From the NCBI GenBank assembly GCA_963664245.1, contig OY760934.1, positions 3,596,001 to 3,660,000 of the forward strand: a stretch of 64,000 nucleotides of DNA. Reading direction: 5' to 3'. A program made the translations under genes and the position numbers. Below, piece after piece: positions 58,775 through 64,000 of the stretch. A model generated the notes under the pieces. The model saw only the letters and a program-made list of their open reading frames with translations, was not told the DNA's origin and made no database searches. Position 1 is the stretch's first letter, and each line of letters starts with the position of its first letter. Origin of the DNA: GCA-2711565 sp963664245. Its GTDB lineage: Bacteria; Bacteroidota; Bacteroidia; Bacteroidales; GCA-2711565.

Positions 58775-60529
58775 ATGAGAACTACTGTAAAAAGCATTAT
58801 TGAGAGATACAATAATGACAAAACCAGATTGATGGACATCTTGATTGATACTCAGGATGAGTTTGGTTTTATACCTGGTGAAGCTGTTGAGGTTATTGCG
58901 GAAGGTTGTGGTTTGTCGAAAGTTGACGTTGAGCAGACCCGCTCATTTTATCACTTCTTTACCTGCAAACCTGCCGGCGAATATGCCGTTTATTTAAACA
59001 ATAGTGCAGTAGCTGAAATGAAAGGCCGTGCAGAAGTAGCAGAAGCATTCGAAGCAGAAGCAGGATGTGCTTTTGGTAATGTAACTGCCGACGGCAAGAT
59101 CGGTTTGCACGATACAGCATGTATCGGTATGAGCGATCAGGAACCAGCTGCCATCATTAACAAAAAGGTATTTACCAATTTAACCCCCGCAAAAGTAAAA
59201 GAAATCGTTGCTGCTATGAAAGCCGGTAAAGCGGTTGAGGATATTCCGAACGATGGAGTTTCGAGCAACCTGCATAAAAAAGGTGCTGTTATTTTTTCGG
59301 ACTATCAAGTAGGTGCTTCTTTGAAAAAAATAGCAGGCATGCAACCACAGGATGTAATCAACGAAGTAAAAGCTTCTTATGTTCGTGGTCGTGGTGGTGC
59401 TGGTTTTCCAACCGGGATGAAATGGGATTTTTGTCGTCAATCAGCAGGAACACGTTATGTTCTTTGCAATGCCGATGAAGGTGAACCCGGAACATTCAAA
59501 GAAAGAGTAATCTTAACCGAAGTTCCTAAACTCTTGTTCGAAGGTATGGCCGTTGCAGGTTATGCTATTGATGCAAAAGTTGGTATTTTATACTTGAGAT
59601 ATGAATATAAGTATCTTCAAGAAAAATTAGAGAAAGTTCTTGAAGAAATGAGAAAAGATGGTTTGTTAGGAACCAATATTGCCGGTAAAGCAGGATTTGA
59701 TTTCGATATCAGAATTCAATTCGGAGCCGGGGCCTATGTTTGCGGTGAAGAATCAGCATTGATTGAATCAGCCGAAGGTAAACGCGGTGAGCCTCGTAAC
59801 CGTCCCCCGTTCCCGGTACAAAAAGGATATATGGATTCTCCAACAACCGTAAACAATGTTGAAACCCTTTGTTCAGTTGTTAAAATTATCAACAACGGTG
59901 CTGAGTGGTTCACCATGATGGGGTCAAAAGAAAGTGCAGGGACTAAATTGTTAAGCATTTCGGGCGACTGCGAAAAACCAGGCGTTTACGAAGTTGAATG
60001 GGGAATGCGTGTTCGCGATATGCTTGATATGGTTGGAACCAAAGATGTACAAGCTGTACAAGTTGGTGGCCCTTCTGGTATCTGCATCGGACCAAAAGAT
60101 TTTAAACGAATGATCTCTTTCGAAGATCTTCCTACCGGTGGTTCTATCATGATTTTTGACAACTCTCGCAATTTATTGAAAGATGTGGTAATGAATTTCC
60201 TTAACTTTTTTATTGAAGAAAGTTGTGGTTCTTGCGTCCCATGTCGTGCAATTACCGTATTGATCCGCGAGCGTTTGCAAAAAATTCTTGATGGTTACGG
60301 AATAATGAGCGACATTGATGACTTAAAAGATTGGGGCGAAAAAATGAAAAATGCCAACCGTTGTGGTTTAGGGCAAACTGCTGCTGCTCCAGTTCTTTCT
60401 ACCATCGAAAACTTCCGTGACAAATATGAAGCACTCGTTAATAAAGAAGAAGAGTATGTAACCGAATTTAATATGGAAGATGCTGTTAAAGCAAGCTGTA
60501 CATACGTTGACAGGGTTCCGAATTTGTAA
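58775..60529 (+). CDS. hoxF: Hydrogenase diaphorase HoxEF fusion (NuoE/NuoF-like)
   Basis: 584 residues, a fusion. Residues 1-130 are the thioredoxin-like NuoE/HoxE fold, and 160-584 are NuoF/HoxF. HoxF carries FMN and NAD(H) sites (VRGRGGAGFPTGMKW, GAGAYVCGEESALIESAEGK) and the N3 cluster ligands in ESCGSCVPCR plus NRCGLGQ, all intact. In the HoxE part only one of four expected cluster Cys remains (C116); the others are N75, A80 and S120, so the [2Fe-2S] cluster is probably absent. It is the first gene of the hox operon, 53 bases after a Rex operator, and passes electrons between NAD(H) and HoxU. Confidence 0.93.
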   Translation: MRTTVKSIIERYNNDKTRLMDILIDTQDEFGFIPGEAVEVIAEGCGLSKVDVEQTRSFYHFFTCKPAGEYAVYLNNSAVAEMKGRAEVAEAFEAEAGCAFGNVTADGKIGLHDTACIGMSDQEPAAIINKKVFTNLTPAKVKEIVAAMKAGKAVEDIPNDGVSSNLHKKGAVIFSDYQVGASLKKIAGMQPQDVINEVKASYVRGRGGAGFPTGMKWDFCRQSAGTRYVLCNADEGEPGTFKERVILTEVPKLLFEGMAVAGYAIDAKVGILYLRYEYKYLQEKLEKVLEEMRKDGLLGTNIAGKAGFDFDIRIQFGAGAYVCGEESALIESAEGKRGEPRNRPPFPVQKGYMDSPTTVNNVETLCSVVKIINNGAEWFTMMGSKESAGTKLLSISGDCEKPGVYEVEWGMRVRDMLDMVGTKDVQAVQVGGPSGICIGPKDFKRMISFEDLPTGGSIMIFDNSRNLLKDVVMNFLNFFIEESCGSCVPCRAITVLIRERLQKILDGYGIMSDIDDLKDWGEKMKNANRCGLGQTAAAPVLSTIENFRDKYEALVNKEEEYVTEFNMEDAVKASCTYVDRVPNL

Positions 60530-60583
60530 TCATACATTCAAATTAATTAATCAAAGAAGATTTAAGAAATAAAATATAAAACA

Positions 60584-61285
60584 ATGAGCGAAAAAATAAA
60601 ATTTACGATTGACGGTAAAGAATGTTTTGCTGAAAAAGGTCAAAATGTTTTGGATGCAGCTCTTGATAACGGTATTTATATTCCGTACTTATGCCATGTA
60701 AAAGGCGTAAAAGAAGCTGGCTCTTGCCGTCTTTGTAACGTAAAAGTTGCAGGTCGTACCATGACAGCGTGTACTACTCCGGTAGCTCCCGGAATGGAAG
60801 TAGAAAACGACACCAAAGAGTTAAACGATCTTCGTTTAACCATCATCGAAGCATTATTCGTTGAAGGTAATCACTTCTGCCCTTCATGTGAGAAAAGTGG
60901 AAACTGCGAATTGCAGGCATTGGCGTACCGTTACCAAATGATGGTGCCCCGTTTCCCATACTCTTTCCCACAAAAACAAGTAGATGCAGACAACGCTAAA
61001 ATCTACATCGACCGTAACCGTTGTATCTTATGTAAACGTTGTATCCGTTCGTTCCAGGATGAAAACGGACGCAGCTATTTTGCATTCTACAAACGTGGTC
61101 ATAAACTTGAGATTAAATTAGATCAAGAAGTGGCTGCGAACCTTACTGATGAAAAAGCCCAGGAAATTATGGACACTTGTCCGGTTGGGGCTCTTCTTAA
61201 GAAAGAAAAAGGATTTAATGAACCTATTGGCACACGTAAGTTTGATAAAGAAGCCATCGGTAGTGATATAAAAAGTGTAATCTAA
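60584..61285 (+). CDS. hoxU: Hydrogenase diaphorase subunit HoxU (NuoG N-terminal-like)
   Basis: 233-residue iron-sulfur electron conduit. An N-terminal [2Fe-2S] ferredoxin domain (YIPYLCHVKGVKEAGSCRLC, MTACTTPV), a His/Cys3 4Fe-4S motif (GNHFCPSCEKSGNCELQ), and one bacterial-type 4Fe-4S pair (NRCILCKRCIRSF with later MDTCPVGAL) are present. It lacks the molybdopterin-like part of NuoG, as HoxU does. It is 54 bases after hoxEF. Confidence 0.95.
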   Translation: MSEKIKFTIDGKECFAEKGQNVLDAALDNGIYIPYLCHVKGVKEAGSCRLCNVKVAGRTMTACTTPVAPGMEVENDTKELNDLRLTIIEALFVEGNHFCPSCEKSGNCELQALAYRYQMMVPRFPYSFPQKQVDADNAKIYIDRNRCILCKRCIRSFQDENGRSYFAFYKRGHKLEIKLDQEVAANLTDEKAQEIMDTCPVGALLKKEKGFNEPIGTRKFDKEAIGSDIKSVI

Positions 61286-61306
61286 AAAATTAGGAGGTAA
61301 CAAATA

Positions 61307-61858
61307 ATGAGTAAAGCAATAGTTGCAACAACATCATTAGCAGGCTGCTTCGGATGTCATATGTCACTACTTGACATTGATGAAAGAATACTTGAACTCA
61401 TCGAACTTGTTGAGTTCAATAAGTCTCCAATCGATGACATTAAAACGTTCACCAAACAATGTGACGTTGGATTAATTGAAGGTGGCTGCTGTAATAGCGA
61501 GAACGTTCACGTTCTTAAAGAATTCAGAAAAAATTGTAAAATTTTGATTTCTGTTGGTGAATGTGCCATCATGGGTGGTTTACCAGCATTGCGTAACGGT
61601 ATTCCTGTTGAAGAATGTATTAAAGAAGCATACTTAGACGGACCAACAGCTGCGGTAGGTAATGAGGAAAAAGTTCTTCCGAACGATGATGAACTCCCAA
61701 TGATTTTGGATAAAGTTTATCCTTGTCATGAAATCGTAAAAATCGATTATCATCTTCCGGGTTGCCCTCCACGTGCAGACTTACTTTGGGATGCATTGGT
61801 AGCTTTATTAACCGGAAACGAGATGAATTTACCTTACGAAGTTGTTAAATTTGATTAA
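61307..61858 (+). CDS. hoxY: [NiFe] hydrogenase small subunit HoxY
   Basis: 183 residues, carrying the proximal [4Fe-4S] cluster only. The CxxC motif is LAGCFGCHMSLLD (Cys14, Cys17), with further Cys in ISVGECAIMGG and LPGCPPRADLLW. There is no Tat signal and no medial/distal clusters, so it is a cytosolic group 3-type subunit. A clear AGGAGGT (61292-61298) gives strong translation. 21 bases after hoxU. Confidence 0.95.
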   Translation: MSKAIVATTSLAGCFGCHMSLLDIDERILELIELVEFNKSPIDDIKTFTKQCDVGLIEGGCCNSENVHVLKEFRKNCKILISVGECAIMGGLPALRNGIPVEECIKEAYLDGPTAAVGNEEKVLPNDDELPMILDKVYPCHEIVKIDYHLPGCPPRADLLWDALVALLTGNEMNLPYEVVKFD

Positions 61859-61870
61859 AAGAAAAAGAAA

Positions 61871-63322
61871 ATGGCAAAAAAGATAACTATAGAACCTGTA
61901 ACCAGAGTTGAGGGCCACGGTAAAGTGACCATTCACCTGGATGATAATGGACAAGTTACACAAAGTCGTTTACACATTGTTGAGTTTAGGGGTTTTGAGC
62001 GTTTTGTACAAGGCCGTCCTTACTGGGAAGCTCCTGTGTTGGTTCAACGTCTTTGCGGTATTTGTCCGGTGTCTCACCACCTTGCTGCGGCAAAAGCACT
62101 CGACGTAATTGTTGGTGCCGGAACCGGAGAAGGCCTTACTCCAACCGGAGAAAAAATGCGTCGTTTGATGCACTACGGGCAAATGTTCCAGTCTCACGCA
62201 TTACACTTTTTCCACTTAGTATCTCCCGATTTACTATTTGGTATTGATGCAGATCCGGCCATCCGTAATATAATTGGCGTTGCTCAAAAATTCCCAGACC
62301 TTGCCGTTCAGGGAGTAATGATGCGTAAATACGGACAGGAAATTATTAAAGCTACTGCCGGTAAAAAAATCCATGGAACCGGAGCCATCCCGGGTGGAAT
62401 TAACCGTCATTTAACCGTTGAGGAACGCGATAACTTTTTGAAAGGTCCCGATCCGATGAACATCGATAAAATGATTGAATGGGCACAAGCTTCGGTTGAC
62501 CTTTTCAAAGCATATCATAAAGAACACGCTGAACTGATCGATACTTTCGCTGCTTTTCCGTCAAACCACCTGAGTTTGGTTCGTAAAGACGGTGCTTTGG
62601 ATCTTTATCATGGTGTGCTTAGAGCCGTTGATGCCGAAGGTAAAAAAATTCTTCATGATGTAGATTATCAAGAGTACAACAAATATATCGCCGAAGAAGT
62701 TAAAAACTGGTCGTACATGAAATTCCCTTATTTATTGAGTCAGGGAAAAGAAAACGGTTGGTATCGCGTAGGTCCGTTGGCTCGTTTAAATACGTGTGAA
62801 TTTATTCCTACACCATTGGCACAAAAAGAGTTCGAAGAATATAAAGCTTACACAAACGGTAAACCCAATAACATGTCGATGCACATGCACTGGGCTCGTT
62901 TGATCGAGTTGCTTCACTCTGCTGAGATGATGAAAGAATTGTTGAACGATCCTGACTTGTTGAGCGGCGATTTAACGATCAAAGGAATAAAACAAAACGA
63001 AGGTGTTGGTTTAATTGAAGCTCCTCGTGGTACCTTGTTCCACCACTATCGTATCAACGAAAAAGATCAAATTGAAATGGCGAACCTTATTGTTTCTACA
63101 ACCAACAATAACACGCCAATGAACGAAGCTGTCCGTTTGGTTGCCGAAGCGCAAATGACCGGACAAGCCGAGATTACCGAACCAATGATGAATGCCTGTG
63201 AGGTAGCTATCCGTGCTTATGACCCGTGTTTGAGCTGTGCTACTCATGCTTTAGGTAAAATGCCATTGGAAATTAATTTGTATGATGCAAAAAACAATTT
63301 GATCGACAAGAAAAGAAGCTAG
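61871..63322 (+). CDS. hoxH: [NiFe] hydrogenase large subunit HoxH
   Basis: 483 residues holding the NiFe site. The N-terminal pair of Cys is RLCGICPVSHH and the C-terminal pair DPCLSCATH. After the His of CATH a 24-residue tail (ALGKMPLEI...) should be removed by the maturation protease encoded just downstream (63551). With HoxEF, HoxU and HoxY it forms a cytosolic NAD-linked bidirectional hydrogenase (group 3d-like). Group assignment is from gene order and motifs. Confidence 0.96.
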   Translation: MAKKITIEPVTRVEGHGKVTIHLDDNGQVTQSRLHIVEFRGFERFVQGRPYWEAPVLVQRLCGICPVSHHLAAAKALDVIVGAGTGEGLTPTGEKMRRLMHYGQMFQSHALHFFHLVSPDLLFGIDADPAIRNIIGVAQKFPDLAVQGVMMRKYGQEIIKATAGKKIHGTGAIPGGINRHLTVEERDNFLKGPDPMNIDKMIEWAQASVDLFKAYHKEHAELIDTFAAFPSNHLSLVRKDGALDLYHGVLRAVDAEGKKILHDVDYQEYNKYIAEEVKNWSYMKFPYLLSQGKENGWYRVGPLARLNTCEFIPTPLAQKEFEEYKAYTNGKPNNMSMHMHWARLIELLHSAEMMKELLNDPDLLSGDLTIKGIKQNEGVGLIEAPRGTLFHHYRINEKDQIEMANLIVSTTNNNTPMNEAVRLVAEAQMTGQAEITEPMMNACEVAIRAYDPCLSCATHALGKMPLEINLYDAKNNLIDKKRS

Positions 63323-63340
63323 TATTTAGCTAACATAATT

Positions 63341-63377
63341 TACAAACGGGTTTTGATTTTTTCGAAGCCCGTTTTTT
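63341..63377 (+). terminator. Terminator after hoxH
   Basis: AAACGGGTTT ... GCCCGTTTTTTT: an 8-base stem AACGGG(T)/(G)CCCGTT with a 13-base loop and a T-run, 19 bases after the hoxH stop. Confidence 0.75.
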
Positions 63378-63418
63378 TGTGAGAGCGGGGAAGATGGAAG
63401 TTAGAAACTTGAATTTTC

Positions 63419-63496
63419 GTCATGCTGAACTTGTTTCAGCATCTCATAGTATCCAAGAGATTCTGAATAAATCCCTTTGGGATTTTTCAGAATGAC
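63419..63496. repeat. REP-like hairpin element between hoxH and the protease gene
   Basis: Outer arms GTCATGCTGAA (63419-63429) and TTCAGAATGAC (63486-63496) match at 10 of 11 positions. Inside are GCTGAA-CTTGT-TTCAGC and AAATCCC-TTT-GGGATTT. It is non-coding, a dispersed repeat type of Bacteroidota. Together with the terminator it fills the 228-base gap. Confidence 0.7.
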
Positions 63497-63550
63497 AATT
63501 TTAAATATTTCAGGCACTTTACGGACGTCTAAATTTTTTATTTTTGTACC

Positions 63551-64000
63551 ATGACAAAAATTTTACTTTACGGTTACGGGAACCCCGGCAGACAAGACGA
63601 CGGACTAGGCAACGCCTTTGTTGAACGCATGGAAAAATGGATTGAAGAAAACAAGATTGAAGGCGTGGAACTGGACAGCAACTATCAGCTGAATATTGAA
63701 GATGCCGATGCCATTGCCGATAAAGATATTGCGATTTTTATTGATGCCTCGGTAGAAGATATTGCCGATTTTTGCGTGACTAAAGTCACGGAAAATTCCA
63801 AGGTGACTTATACCACCCATGCGGCTTCTCCGGGTTATATTTACGATTTATGCAAAAAAATTAATGGACAGGCTCCGCCAACCTACCTTATTCATATTAA
63901 AGGCTACGAATGGGAATTCCGGGAAGGCTTGTGTGCCAAAGCCATTGTAAACCTTGAAAAAGCTATTGAATACATTAAACCATTTATTTCTGAACCAGCA
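63551..64000 (+). CDS. Hydrogenase maturation protease (HycI/HoxW type), cut by window edge
   Basis: 150 residues visible, open at the window edge. The N-terminal LYGYGNPGRQDDGLGNAF with the essential Asp (DD) and IDASVEDI hold the nickel-binding acidic residues; the third ligand His is in YTTHAASPG. The enzyme clips the C-terminal tail of HoxH after Ni insertion, fitting its position behind hoxH. Within the visible part nothing is missing. HycI, HoxW and HyaD types are not separable by eye. Confidence 0.9.
   Translation, partial: MTKILLYGYGNPGRQDDGLGNAFVERMEKWIEENKIEGVELDSNYQLNIEDADAIADKDIAIFIDASVEDIADFCVTKVTENSKVTYTTHAASPGYIYDLCKKINGQAPPTYLIHIKGYEWEFREGLCAKAIVNLEKAIEYIKPFISEPA

Overview
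The window reads as one contiguous piece of a Bacteroidota chromosome. The clues are weak or absent Shine-Dalgarno sequences at most genes, Sec and lipoprotein signals with Cys near residue 16-25, a GH92 mannosidase cluster, two Rex regulators, and REP-like intergenic hairpins containing CTGAG..GTCGAAG. Gene content (bidirectional [NiFe] hydrogenase, amino-acid catabolism, carbamate kinase) suggests an anaerobic or facultative member, possibly near Marinilabiliales/Prolixibacteraceae. That placement is inference from gene content only. I saw no rRNA, tRNA or CRISPR array.

Layout. 1-590: end of a carbon-starvation (CstA) transporter. 702-6034: mannose-type glycan operon (GH92 alpha-mannosidase, sugar MFS permease, ROK kinase). 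6157-6876: lipoprotein with an M23-like fold. 6873-13473: accessory island, a tyrosine recombinase followed by an integron-like array of promiscuous gene cassettes, interrupted by an IS110-family element. 13645-18415: D-2-hydroxyglutarate dehydrogenase-like protein, DUF1338 (HglS-type) protein and lipoate ligase. 19646-25996: operon of KamA-family aminomutase, lipoprotein, CoA-transferase A/B, class III aminotransferase and thiolase. 26452-29722: CCA-adding enzyme, MiaA, BadF-type kinase. 29876-34573: ECF sigma factor, membrane TPR anti-sigma-like protein, TPR-CHAT caspase-like protease and a 30-residue peptide gene. 34621-42328: housekeeping and transport genes (PfkB kinase, macro domain, NfeD, DUF2061, inositol monophosphatase, MtaB, EamA, DASS). 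42456-64000: hydrogenase region with carbamate kinase, Rex, HypB, HypA, a zinc-ribbon protein, a phytase, a two-component system with envelope proteins, HypE/D/C/F, a second Rex, HoxEF, HoxU, HoxY, HoxH and the maturation protease.

How it works together. The hydrogenase region looks like a self-contained NAD(H)-linked H2 system. HoxEF/U is the diaphorase, HoxY/H the hydrogenase, Hyp proteins and the terminal protease build the NiFe site, and two Rex repressors sit beside perfect Rex operators (44111-44128 and 58704-58721), tying expression to the NADH/NAD+ ratio. The KamA operon reads as an aminomutase, beta-transaminase, CoA-transferase, thiolase route that would cut an alpha-amino acid into acetyl-CoA plus a shorter acyl-CoA.

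The most novel-looking parts are: (1) the integron-like array, whose cassettes have ends that match each other within a cassette but differ between cassettes, with an attI-like structured site next to the recombinase; (2) the sigma/anti-sigma/TPR-CHAT module with a tiny proline-glycine peptide gene; (3) the KamA operon, whose aminomutase lacks both Asp residues that bind lysine in known lysine 2,3-aminomutases; (4) a HoxE domain that has lost three of its four [2Fe-2S] cysteines.
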